Part shown: in pieces, positions 28,159 to 38,620 of the stretch
How the letters are laid out: the number at the start of each line of letters is the position of its first letter
Position numbering within the stretch: position 1 is the first letter of the stretch
Source: Palaemon carinicauda
Taxonomy: Eukaryota > Arthropoda > Malacostraca > Decapoda > Palaemonidae
Assembly (NCBI RefSeq): GCF_036898095.1
Contig: NC_090729.1
Location: forward strand, 69,085,724-69,149,723
DNA: 64,000 nucleotides
Direction: 5' to 3'
Translations under genes and position numbers: made by a program
The notes under the pieces: generated by a model
The model's input: the letters and a program-made list of their open reading frames with translations, nothing else
What the model was told of the DNA's origin: nothing
Databases searched by the model: none

Positions 28159-29427
28159 ATGGGCTCACCCCTGGGAGTCCTATTCGCGAATTTTTACATG
28201 GGAATTGTAGAAGAGAGAGTGTTCTCCCGTGTAGAATGCCCCTTTCTGTACTTTAGGTACATAGACGATACCTTTGTGAAAGCGAGATCAAGTGATGAAA
28301 TCGAGACTTTGAGGAAGATGTTTGAGGACCATAGTGTACTCCGTTTCACCCTCGAACACAGCCAAGATAATCGCCTCCCGTTCCTGGATGTCCTAGTCAC
28401 CTCGACGGAGAATGGATTTCGGACCACAGTGTATACCAAACCCACAAACATAGGCATGTGCTTGAATGGAGACAGTGAGTGCCCCACCCGATATAAGAGT
28501 TCTACCATCAAGGCTTACGTCAGGAGGGCCCTGTCGCACTGTTCCACCTGGTGCGACACACACAAGGAACTGGACCGAATATCCCAAGTACTTGTCAACA
28601 ATGGATTCTCCAATAAGCACGTCCAAAAGGAAGTCAGGAAAGCAGTAGACAAGTGGTACGAACCCGACCCCGCCGAGAGAATCGACAGTAGCAATAACAT
28701 CAAGCTATTTTACAAAGGACATATGCATCCGAATTACCTGCAAGACGAGAAGGCAATGAAAGAAATCATCAAGAATAATGTATCCCCTACTGAAGACACC
28801 CAGAAATTGGACTTCATTATATATTACCAAATGGCCAAGACGAAAAGCCTTATTATGAGGAACAACCCAGCGCCCCCAGAGCAGGATTTCTTAAGGAAGA
28901 CGAATGTTGTCTATGCATATCAATGCCCTATCCGTGGTTGTCCCGGGAATTATAGTGGCATGACAACTATGCGTCTTTCCAAGAGAATTTCTTGCCACGT
29001 ACAGCAAGGGGCTATAAAGAATCATGCCCTACAAAGACATAACACCCCTATTTGTCGAGCTGATATTGTCAGTAACACCAAGATTATTGGTAGCGCCCCA
29101 GATGGTCGACGTCTACGCATCGTAGAAGCTCTACTGATACAGCGAGATAAACCCACCCTTAATACAACCCAAGAGATGTTTTTGTTACCATCAAGCCGTC
29201 GTATTGATACATCAAGAAACCCGAATTTTGATGCCGAAGTAGGAAATGATATCAGCCACGTGGGACACTTTTCTGAGCGGGAGAGCAGCCTGGCTGGCTC
29301 AGAGCGCGCCTCAGCCAATCAAAACTCAGGTCCCCCGATGACGTCCCAGACTGGTATTCCCGGCCGAGATCATCGTACACCAGGCACCATACCATATCAG
29401 CTCCGATCAACCAATGAAAACCAATGA
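28159..29427 (+). pseudogene. PLE-R RT C-terminal part and GIY-YIG endonuclease
   Basis: Mirror of 24,805-26,073, with YIDD at 28,258-28,269. In the endonuclease the block reads GCPGNYSGMTTMRLSKR, so the Ile of the YIG motif is Ser here and the nearby Val is Met. The right-arm nuclease is therefore likely weaker or dead even without the shared frame break. Other differences include T/M in YYQ-AKT and K/R in DFL-KTN. Confidence 0.9.
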
Positions 29428-29503
29428 AAATTCCAGCCCCCTTTCACTTGTAATCCTGATCCTAGGTATAAATGCCACCCGACTGCAGCATCCACCTCAC
29501 TCT

Positions 29504-29547
29504 CTACCTGAAGAAGAGGAAGGACTTATCCTCGAAACGCATCGTAG
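29504..29547 (+). ncRNA. Hammerhead-like motif in PLE-R, stem III damaged
   Basis: The same 44-nt layout as in PLE-L (mirror position), but the stem III side reads GCATC instead of GCGTC. The C-G pair becomes C with A and leaves a single pair. Stem I (CTAC/GTAG), the CTGAAGA core and stem II (GAGGA/TCCTC) are unchanged. Confidence 0.45.
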
Positions 29548-29781
29548 TTTTTACTATTTTGTACCAAAAGTTTTACTTGTATTTTGTGAGAATATACTTG
29601 AAAAGTCTTCCCGATTTTGTCATTCACCCGACTGATGAATTTTTCAAGTCTGCTGGCTGATTGCAGCGCTCTAGAGAAGAGAATTATCCGGAAAATAGAA
29701 AAATTGGATAAGAAAATAAACTCTGCCGATGCAGCCATTACTTTTAACTCAACCTGCCTAAAAGAGGGTCTCCTACCACGA

Positions 29782-29783
<2 letters not shown>

Positions 29784-29838
<55 letters not shown>

Positions 29839-29839
29839 G

Positions 29840-29918
<79 letters not shown>
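29784..29918. repeat. Inverted (ATT)n-(ATA)n-(ATT)n microsatellite
   Basis: ATT units, then after GATAATAATA the complementary ATA phase, then ATT again. It can fold on itself. Confidence 0.9.
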
Positions 29919-29927
<9 letters not shown>

Positions 29928-31320
29928 ACCCCTCCCCAGAGTGCATGACATCAAGGTAATAAAAGTTTGTGGCAAGCATATCATCTATTTGTGCTCGGTC
30001 TACCGGAATCCAGACTTGGATGATTCCATCTTCGATTGTCCTCTTACCATTATGGCTAAGATACAAGATGATAAAAAGGCTCCTTTTGTTTTTGTTGGTG
30101 ATTTCAATGTTCACCATAGGGAGTGGTTAAATTCTGTTTCTCCTACTGATAGCCATGTCTGAGGAGCTTAGAACTTTGCCTCTGAAACAGGCTGTGAGCT
30201 CATCATAAGTGAAGCTAATCGCTGTTCTGGTAACTGATTGAATCTGGTATACACTTGACTCCCTTGGCATTATGACAAGTTATGTTGGTTCTCCAGTTGG
30301 GACATCCAATCATGCCTTGATTTCATTAGTAGTTAGGACTGAGCAGCCTGTCCCTTTTGTGTCATACTCATGTAAGATTTATAAGTAATCTAAAGCAAAC
30401 TGGAATGATATTTCTAGTTATCTTTTGAATTTGTTGCAGTTGTATAATAGAGTTTAGTCTATTGTTCTTTTGAATGAAACTTGGATCAACGTAATTGATA
30501 GGTGCAATCCTTCTCGTGTGCTGCTAAGGTACCGAGTGAAAGACAAACCATGGTTCAATGATGATTTTAGATGTGCTCATTGGAGAGGCAGGAGGTCTTT
30601 CATCTATAGAAGGGTAACAGATCTGATTTGACTTTGAACAACTATACTCGGTTAAGTTTAGGATTCAAATGAAAAGGAAGACAATTTAACCATAAAAGAA
30701 CCTCTTTCCGGTAAAACCCAAATACATACTGTAGTTGATGTAGACTCACTGCCCATAGGAAAAGCCAACTCTCTTGGTTGATGTGTCTGACAGTACGCAG
30801 AGTAATGAGAAACTCGATATTCCCCATTTCTGTTTCCTTAGGATAAACTGGGTATAGCTTTTCGGTCCCGTGACATTAAAATTCTGTTGATGGACCTCAA
30901 AGCTTATGGAGGTGTAGACCAATTTTTTTTTTCTTTTTTTTTTTTTTCTTTTTTACTGTTAAGACATCTGATTTCTTGGCTCCTAAGTTTTCTGTTATTT
31001 TGCGCAAGTTGACAAGAAGAGAATTGGTTAGCACCATACCTAGACGGTGATTGTGGTCAAAAAGTTCGTATGATTGGCCTTGATTTTAGTCCTGCCTTTG
31101 ACAGTGTTAATCATGAGATCTCTCTTTATAATTCAAACAGTTGGGTGTAGGTAGGTCTTTATTTAACATATGCTTTTCTAATTTTCTAAGCAATAGATTG
31201 CAAAGAGTTGTAATTAATGGATACCATGGTGAATATAAAATTTCTCATTTCTGGTCTAGATTCTAAGCTCTGGCACCGTCGTTCATTTAGTTCTTTATGC
31301 ATGTTGGCCATCCAGACCTA
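29919..31320 (+). mobile_element. LINE-A copy c, plus strand, decayed and internally deleted
   Basis: The endonuclease part at 29,941-30,162 reads VIKVCGKHIIYLCSVYRNP, then VFVGDFNVHHREWLN. Linker matches follow near 30,530-30,560 (KDKPWFNDDF). RT motif A at about 31,078-31,118 reads GLDFSPAFDSVNHE. At about 31,245 the reading jumps from the segment after motif A to DSKLWHRRSFSSLCML, a C-terminal block, so the catalytic YADD region is deleted. A foreign-looking stretch at about 30,640-30,830 may be a further insertion. Stops and shifts throughout. Confidence 0.8.
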
Positions 31321-31631
31321 CTCGTTCGTTCGTTCAGATTGCCTGGAGCTAATTTCCAGGTGGGGCCAGACTAGAAATCATAACCCCGACAAGCAAACCT
31401 ACTCGCTGTGGGGCGCATGGCATACAAAACGCGTGAAAAAGAAGTGGATAGCATATTTTGGAAGAATGTCTTTTGGTATAGATTAGTTATTTTATGTAGT
31501 TCCTCCAGTAAATTAAAAGATATTACAACTTAAAAAGATACAATGTAAGATCACAATATTATTTACCATAGAAAATGACAGATGTAAAATGTGGACTTTA
31601 CAAGTTGATGACAGTAACTCAAAAGAAATGA

Positions 31632-31713
<82 letters not shown>

Positions 31714-33119
31714 CGGAATAAAACCTACAGTAGTCTTAGATACAGTAAATGGTCATTTGGTAATCAAAATTCAATTTAAAGAATTGACACTAAAAATGGA
31801 AGTTACAGTCAACAACAATTAACACCACTTGACAAACGAACTTGGTAATATTACACCTGTAATTCGGGAAACAGATGTTAACTTCAGTGGGTGTGTTTTG
31901 TGCAGATAGAATATAAATTCTTCTAATTAAGAAAATTTTATTAACACAAATCTTTTTATATTTATAAATTTAATTTTATAATATATTATATATGATTTAT
32001 AAATTACTAAACTGTGTAAAAATTTAATTTCTTTCTAAATTTATTTTTAAAAAATTATAGCAAACGTATGTTTTCTTCTGTACGCTTGGCTCAATAACGA
32101 ATTGGAACACCAGGTTTGTTATTATTGTCACGTCACCCAACTACTTATTGAGGTTTTGTCAGAACTTTTGGATCAGCAAAGACGGTAACAATTTTGTTTA
32201 AATTCTGTTAATGTTAAGGATTATTAATATGTAAGTCTTTACTATACAGTAGCTTAATTTTTTTCACATTTTATATATCGTGTCATGCATAAGGCTATGT
32301 CAAGTTACAAATAGTCAGGGCTTTAATGGTACAAGTAATAGGCCTCAGTGGATGTATGTTAAGGCTACCCATTAACCAAGCTTTCGTTGTCTGTACCATA
32401 GGATAGGGTTAAGCCATTTCGTGGCCAGCCATTGCTTCAATTGTGAAACTTGTGACACCTTCCAGATTTATGGGTTACCCTTTTTACAAAAAACACAATT
32501 TGAACCTTCACCTTGAGGAACTGCTTGTAAGGCAGAGGTTGTATACAAATTATCTCTGCCTTCTTTACTATAAATATTCTTTACTTCCTCATTTCTACCG
32601 TGTGGCCCAGAAGCCGGGATATTTTTTTTTCTGTACATCTCACTTCTTTCAAGCACTTCTACTTCCCTTTGAAGTCACTCCAACAACCATTCAAGATCAC
32701 TTTCAAGGCCACCTACACTCTCTTGACCATTGTAGCCTTAACTCCGTTGGAAGCCGAGACACAATCATAGGGGTTAGAACCTCTTACTGCTTGCCTGTTA
32801 CTCCAAGGGCATCTAAGGGACATGCCCATTTTGGCTCTAATTTCCGGTGAAGTTACATTATGGACCCACGGCTCAGTTCTGGACTTTTAAAATGGCATTT
32901 ATGTATGTTTTCTATGACTATTTCAAATTAATCTGACCTGTATAAGAATAAAAAATGAATAGTTTTAAAGCTACAGAACCCACTTGAAGAACAATGAGAA
33001 GGACAGGGACACAGTGGGTAATGAGTTTTTGCACGTTGGAGATAGGATGTATCAAAATATCAAAACTTAATGAGATCCACCTAACCTAACCTAGCTTGCC
33101 GATTCCCCACTTACCAAAT
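31321..33119. other. Non-coding stretch with (GA)n
   Basis: It contains (GA)n at 31,636-31,711 and a short (CCTAA) run at 33,079-33,094. A 135-codon open frame at 32,443-32,850 has mixed composition but no motif I recognise. It could be part of an unlisted repeat, and I do not call it a gene. The rest is AT-rich with nothing identified. Confidence 0.5.
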
Positions 33120-33400
33120 GAGAGAACTAAGTTTTGATTTTGAAGTGTCCTCCTAGAAGAGCTGTTTCCCATTGCTGAGAGTCCCTTCTACCCTTACCAA
33201 GTGGAAAGTAGCCACAGAACAATTACAGGGCAGTAGTTAACCCCTTGAGTGAAGAAGAATTTTTTGGGTATCTTATTATTGTCAGGTGTATGAGGAAAGA
33301 GGCGAAGGTGTAAAATATAGGCCAGACTATTTGGTGTATGTGTAGGCCAAGGAGAAATTAGCCTTAACCAGGGAAGGATCCAATGTAGTACTATCACTTA
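33120..33400 (-). repeat. R1 dispersed repeat, copy 5 (minus)
   Basis: Minus-strand R1 body blocks (tttgaagtgtcctcctag, agtagccacagaacaatt, taggccagactatttgg) ending near ggatccaatgtagtacta. The LINE-A-type tail is missing. Confidence 0.75.
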
Positions 33401-33689
33401 TCATAGAACGAGTGACGTACAATGCTGCATCATAACCTTACCTATTGCACACCATTCGTTATCCTGGCAAATGTCAATATATTATTTAGATAAACTTCAA
33501 TAAACCACCAATGTGCATAGGCTATGCATGTTATTCTGACCTTATTCAGAATTAGAAGTTGCAGGTGTAGTATGGCAATTGCTTAACTCCATTAGAACCT
33601 TGCAATAACAGGCCCAAAATCTTGATAACTAGAGTTAGGGGGTACTGTAAAAGGTTTCCGTAAAAAGTACTTGTTAAGTTACTAATAAA

Positions 33690-34075
33690 CTTAACAATAT
33701 TTGATAGGGATTATCTTTCGGCGAAGCTGGAAGACTAGCCATTAAGATGTTCATACGAGGTGGCAACCACCCAACCACTATTTAGTGGAAGGTAGAGGGG
33801 GGGTTAACCCGGTACTCCCTCTCACTCGCACATCAGTGACATTTCACCACTTTTTCTTTTGACTCTGGAGAGAACAGACATTTCCGCTCTGCTCCCGTTG
33901 AGACTTGGCCATACAGACCATTGCTTTCAGACCACTCTCTCTCTTTTCAGGTGTGATTGTTCTTTGATGCTCCTCTTGTGTGTGTCCAGGACCTGAAGGC
34001 CGCACTTGTGGCACCTTCATGGGTATTTTACAGGCTGCCCAGCGGCAAGAGCCCGTGTCTTACATATGGTAAGGC
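33690..34075 (+). mobile_element. DIRS-like 5' terminal fragment (DIRS-0)
   Basis: The sequence gattatctttcggcgaagct, then gactagccattaag, a tacgaggtggc block and a tract of G, has the same layout as the DIRS-1 left inverted repeat (attacttttagcgtagct, gcgagccattagaa, aacgagggtgt, G tract). I infer a fragment of a related DIRS family. It ends at a (CA)n tract (34,082-34,102). No coding remains. Confidence 0.5.
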
Positions 34076-34102
34076 AATCTACACACACACACACACACAC
34101 AC

Positions 34103-34819
34103 ATGGGTATTATTTTACTTATGTACATTTATTGCTTTCAACATAAAATATAGGGTTTTCTGTTGTATTATGATGTGATATGAATGATTTTGAGGTTTAT
34201 TTCCATCGCAAATGAATACTTATCCATCCACCACCCCTCCCCCTATAGATAACAACCTGGGGAACCTCCTTGGGATGCGGGGTTTTGAGTGGGGAGACAA
34301 AGTAGGTAAAAACAGGGCAAAATGGAGGAAAAAAACTTAAATATAATACTCAAACATTTAAAAATGGACCGGTAAACAGGTATACACTGAATTCAAAATA
34401 CATAAAAACACTGGAAATGTGAAAACCCAAGCCAAGAATTTTACATGAAAAAATGGCATACAAATGCACCATAGGACTAGTTATTGCATGTTACATTGTA
34501 GTTGTGCACTAACCTAACCTTAATCTTCTGACCTAACCTGTCACTAAATATATCTGCACCTGGATGGCGGGGGCTTGCCCCCCCCCCCCCTTTTAGGTGG
34601 GGCCTTGTACCCCACACCCCCGTTTAGGTGGGGGGCCTTGCCCCCCCCCCCCCACACCCCCTAACCTAACCTAACCTAATGTTTTTCTTGATTTGAATAA
34701 GAACTAGGTTACCTTATTAATGTCCATAACTAAAATAATACCTGATCGGTACCTAATACTACAGAAATAAATATTATACTCACCATTACTCTGTCTTACA
34801 AGCCTGAACAATGGGGCGG
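34103..34819. other. Stretch with G/C tracts and TTAGG-type runs
   Basis: Poly-C tracts occur near 34,579-34,592 and 34,641-34,653, each followed by an acacccc block and preceded by an aggtgggg block, as a short tandem duplication. Four (CCTAA) units lie at 34,660-34,679; this pentamer is the arthropod telomere unit. No gene. Confidence 0.5.
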
Positions 34820-36000
34820 CTAGTCCTCCTCCTCCTCCTCTTCCTGTGGCCTCTTAGGCCGTTGCCTCTCTCCTTGAGGAGGTTACGGCAATGCAGCAGT
34901 TTTAAAAAAATAATGTAGTCGCTGATTTTCAGGGTATTGTTTTAAAAATAAATAGCGAGATATATATTGCTTAAAATATTGTGAGCGATTTCCAGGCCAC
35001 TTGATCCACTCTTTGAGATCCCTTTAAAGTCTTTCAATATTTTGAGTATCTACCAATGAATTATAAGGGTCTACAAAGTTTTCCGAATGATTCACCGTGT
35101 TATGCACAGTATATAACCCAAAGATGACAGCTTATTATACACACGCCACTTGTCGCTATTAATACACGAGCCACTCTTAATATATTTTTGGATTAAAGGA
35201 ATAAGATTTTCAGCTGAGCGTTCTCGAGGCAAAGGCTCCACTAAAGGCAGTATAAAAAATTTCTTGGATTCCCTCTCAATCCCCCCAAAAACTCAATATC
35301 ACTGAGAGGACGGCCCCTGTCAAATTTACGTTTGCCAAAATGAGATTCATCTATTTCTGTTATAACACCATCACCACCAGTTGGTTCTTAATTATCAAAA
35401 TGATATTCAGCAACTTCACAACAAAAACTATGCCAATCAACACTGGTTGCTCTACTAATTTTAAGAGAATCTATTACAATATGATGGTTCCACAATTTAT
35501 TGACCCAATGATTAATGAATAATAATAGTTTCCAAGCAGGAAGATGAGTACCATCTAAAAAGGTACCTTTACAATCTGAAACTTGATACCCACCTCGCCG
35601 GCATTTCTTTGTTTTAGTAATCACCACAGTAGAACTACATTACCAGATATGCTTATCTTCCCTAAAAAGTATTGGTTTCTGACTCTTAGGACACTGAACA
35701 CTCAAAGGTAACACAATGTTGACTGAAAAAATCATATGCATATTTTGCATGTTCGGGATATGCACCACCATGATATTTGCCTATTACCCAAAAATAATCG
35801 AGCTCACAAGAGTCACGCAACTGAATTTCACTATCCATACCTTTACCTGTATACTGATGGCGGAAAAGAAAATCCTTGGTCTGTTGGAACTGTATTGTCT
35901 TCTGATTGGTTAACAATGAAAACGTCATAAATTGACAGCCAGTTACATAAAGTGTGACAATTGTCGTCATTATCTCTTTAACGAGGACCAACCAAACCAT
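34820..36000 (-). pseudogene. Merlin/ISXO2-like DNA transposase, decayed
   Basis: The minus-strand reading starts at ATG 36,000 (MVWLVLVKEIM, then LLTNQKTIQF) and ends at a stop at 34,820 after an EEEEED tail. The ISXO2-type DDE core is recognisable in pieces. First Asp in EIDESHFGKRKFDRGRPL (about 35,340); second in NSDKWRVYNKL; then HNTVNHSENFVDPY. The acidic third position lies in TQNIERL, followed by KQYISRYLFLKQYP. Several stops and frame changes separate these pieces. The family moves DNA by cut and paste. DIRS-1 abuts it 18 bp before the ATG, so any terminal repeat on that side is cut off. Confidence 0.8.
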
Positions 36001-36018
36001 AGTTTTTAAACATAAGTT

Positions 36019-36216
36019 GTTCCGTAACCGAAATACAAACCACGCTATTTACAAAGGGTATTACTTTTAGCGTAGCTGAAATGGCGAGCCATTAGAATTT
36101 AACGAGGGTGTATTACCCCCGCGCTAGTTAGTGGGGGGGGGGGGGGTAGGGGAGTGGTAGCTAGCTACCCCTCCTCCCCCTCACACACAGGTGAATACTC
36201 ACTTTCACTTTTGGCT
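36019..36216 (+). repeat. DIRS-1 left inverted terminal repeat
   Basis: From 36,045 (gctatttacaaagggtatta) to about 36,216 it is the reverse complement of 43,471-43,634, apart from a longer poly-G run. The outer 42 bp (ttgttccgtaaccg onward) differ from the right end but are present, reversed, in the ICR. Confidence 0.88.
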
Positions 36217-38084
36217 CGGACTGTGACAGACGTCTCTGTCTTGGTCCTCTCTTGGCAGCCATTGTTTGTTTTGTCTTTACTTAATCGCTTACTTTTCTTT
36301 TACTCTATATATATGTAAACATGTTTTCATGTTTGTATATATATTTGGGTATAGAAATAAGTAAGTTTCCTTTTCAGCTTTGTGTGTGTAGTGTACGATA
36401 TCTACGTGGAGGCCTCGGCAGTTAGGCCACCACGGCGTAATTTTATGGGTGGCGATCGAGTTTGACTTATGTCTTTCTCTCTCTCTCTCTTGAGGTCGTT
36501 CACCCTTTTACTACGTGTTACTACGGCCTTGTAGCTTCCTTTCCGTGTGGGGGGGTTGCTACGCCGTACGTTTGTCTCAGTTAGTTATGAATCTAATTGT
36601 AGTTGTTTTTTGTTTTTCAGCTTGTAGAACGATTCCTTTCGGGGTTTTCGTTCTTTCTTTAGTGTTCATTCATTTTTAAATTACAGAATTACATAGTTAC
36701 ATAATTATAATTGTTATAATTCTGTTTTGGTTACAGCTCTCCTTCCGCGAGTGTAAGTGGTTGTGAGGACACGTGCCTGTTGTGTAATTCTTGTTCCTTT
36801 CCCTCGGGATTCCTCTTCGGAGCCTTCCCGGGGGAATGAATGTGTACTAATATTATTTGTTTTTATTTTTTTACAGTTACCGATCTAGTTCGTTTCTGTA
36901 ATATGGCAACGGTGTGAGCTGTCTGGTTGAGTCCTGGGGATTCGGCTGTTGGTGCCTCCCTCCTTGTATTTTCGTCAGGGGCGTGTCTCCTTCTACTGGA
37001 AGTACTCCCGTGACGACGGACAGCTCTCCAGTTCATTTTAGAACTCTCAGGAGGCTTGCCTCCTTGGGCGGGTAACTTTCCTTCCGAGGGAAGTTTTTTT
37101 CCTGTCCAGGCTTGAGTTTTTCCCCTTTTGGGGGGTTCTTCTCTTGCCTTTTTTTCGTGCGACTATGCTCTTGGTGCTGAGCGGTCGCACCTGCAGTTTC
37201 GCTCAAGGGGCTGAGCAACTGCAGGAGCTCCTCTTCGGAGGATTGCTCCTTTTAGGTCGCTGGCTGACCAGTCTCTTCCACGAAGTGTTTCTCTTTCGTT
37301 CGCGAGAGAGTACACTCATAGAGACTCCTCTTCGGAGGTTTCTTCTGTTGCTGTTGCTGTTGGCCTCCCTCGCCGTAAGGCCCACCGTCCGCCTCGTCGT
37401 AAGGGCCTCTCATCTCCCTATAAGGGTGCTTGAGGCTCCTTTTTGGATCTCCGTTTGCAGCCTACAACTCCTTTTTCTCGATCTTCCGCCTTGGTGCAGA
37501 TGGACAGCAGTCTGATCTCGTCTCCCGACGGGCAATGGTCTTCCCGACGGACAACGGTCTTCCCGACGGACAGCGGTCTTCCGACGGCCATCAGTCTTCC
37601 GGCGGACAACGATCCCTTCGGGGCAAAGGGTTGCCCCCACGGGGGTTCTTCCCTTGCGTGTCAGGGTTTCCCTGCGCGCCCTTCTGCTGTGTTCTCTCCT
37701 GCTCCCGCTCAGTGTTAGCACACAGGCGCTCTTCTGCTCATCAGCGCTCTCCTGTTCGTCTGCGCTTTCAAGATGATCATCCCTGCGGTTCCTGTTGGTT
37801 CCTGTTACGCACCCTGTGGGCCCACGTTCGCCCTTGCGATCTAGAACTTCGGTTCAGGTCGGGGTCAAGGACTCTTCTTCTTTGCGCAGGCTTCCACGCG
37901 TAGCCTTCTGTTCGTCAGCGATCATCAGCTCGCCAGCGATCATCAGCTCGTCAGCGATCATCAGCAATCACCTGTCTCTCGGCGATCTCCGGATCGCCCA
38001 CGTGTGTTACAGCCGGCACGCCAACGTTCTCCAACACTTCTGAAGGAACATGGTTCGCCAGCTACTAGCTCACCTGTGCATGCC
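36217..38084 (+). pseudogene. DIRS-1 5' region and gag-like remnant
   Basis: A 5' leader with a C/T tract (about 36,475-36,490) is followed by Ser/Arg/Pro-rich stretches without start or stop logic (for example 37,144-37,515 and 37,430-37,903). Such composition is typical of the DIRS gag region. No conserved cysteine cluster survives. Confidence 0.45.
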
Positions 38085-38620
38085 GATCGCCATCGCGCGA
38101 CCCTCAACTGCGGATGGTGATCGCCATCGCGCGACCCTCAAACTGCGGATGCTGATCGCCATCGCGCGACCCTCAACTGCGGATGCTGATCGCCATCGCG
38201 CGACCCTCAACTGCGGATGCTGATCGCCATCGCGCGACCCTCAACTGCGGATGCTGATCGCCATCGCGCGACCCTCAACTGCGGATGCTGATCGCCATCG
38301 CGCGACCGCACACCTGCGGATGCTGATCACCATCGCTCGACCCTGCGCATGCTGATCGCCATCGCGCGACCCTCAACTGCGTATGCTGTTCGCCATCGCG
38401 CGATCGCCCACCTGCAGATGCTGCTCGCCAACGCGCGACCGCCGACCTGCGCATGCTGCTCGCCATCGCGCGACCCTGGCATGCTGATCACCATCGCGCG
38501 ACCCTGCGCATACTGATCACCATCGCGCGACCCGGCGCATGCTGATCACATCGCGCGACCCGGCGCATGCTGATCACATCGCGCGATCGCCCTCCTGCAC
38601 AGGCTTCTCGCGATCGCTCA
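38085..38620 (+). repeat. 34-bp minisatellite inside DIRS-1
   Basis: Tandem units of 34 bp (gatcgccatcgcgcgaccct, then caactgcggatgct) start at 38,085, 38,119, 38,154, 38,188, 38,222, 38,256 and 38,290. After these, units of varying length (about 27-34 bp) continue to about 38,620. The first units are almost identical, so this part expanded recently. The unit is not a multiple of three, so this is not a simple protein repeat. Confidence 0.9.

Larger units (their letters stand above)
27119..29752 (+). mobile_element. Penelope-like element, right arm of palindrome (PLE-R)
   Basis: 2,634 bp on the plus strand, starting at the same internal codon as PLE-L (NITHALRILKK). The two arms differ by about ten amino acids in some 700. 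Past 29,752 the right side continues with about 30 bp (cctgcctaaaagaggg onward) that the left side lacks, then (ATT)n. Ends next to microsatellites on both sides suggest that each arm reaches, or nearly reaches, the true 3' end. Confidence 0.93.

Noticed and set aside
32443..32850. A 135-codon open frame as a possible host gene
   Set aside because: No recognisable domain, no exon signals, and the surroundings are repeats. It may belong to an unlisted repeat.
37144..37903. Forward Ser/Arg/Leu-rich frames as host exons
   Set aside because: They lie inside DIRS-1 between its terminal repeat and RT remnants, where gag is expected, and no splice structure is evident.
38085..38620. Possible CRISPR-like array of regularly spaced repeats
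   Set aside because: The repeats are contiguous 34-bp tandem units without unique spacers, and the context is a eukaryotic retrotransposon.
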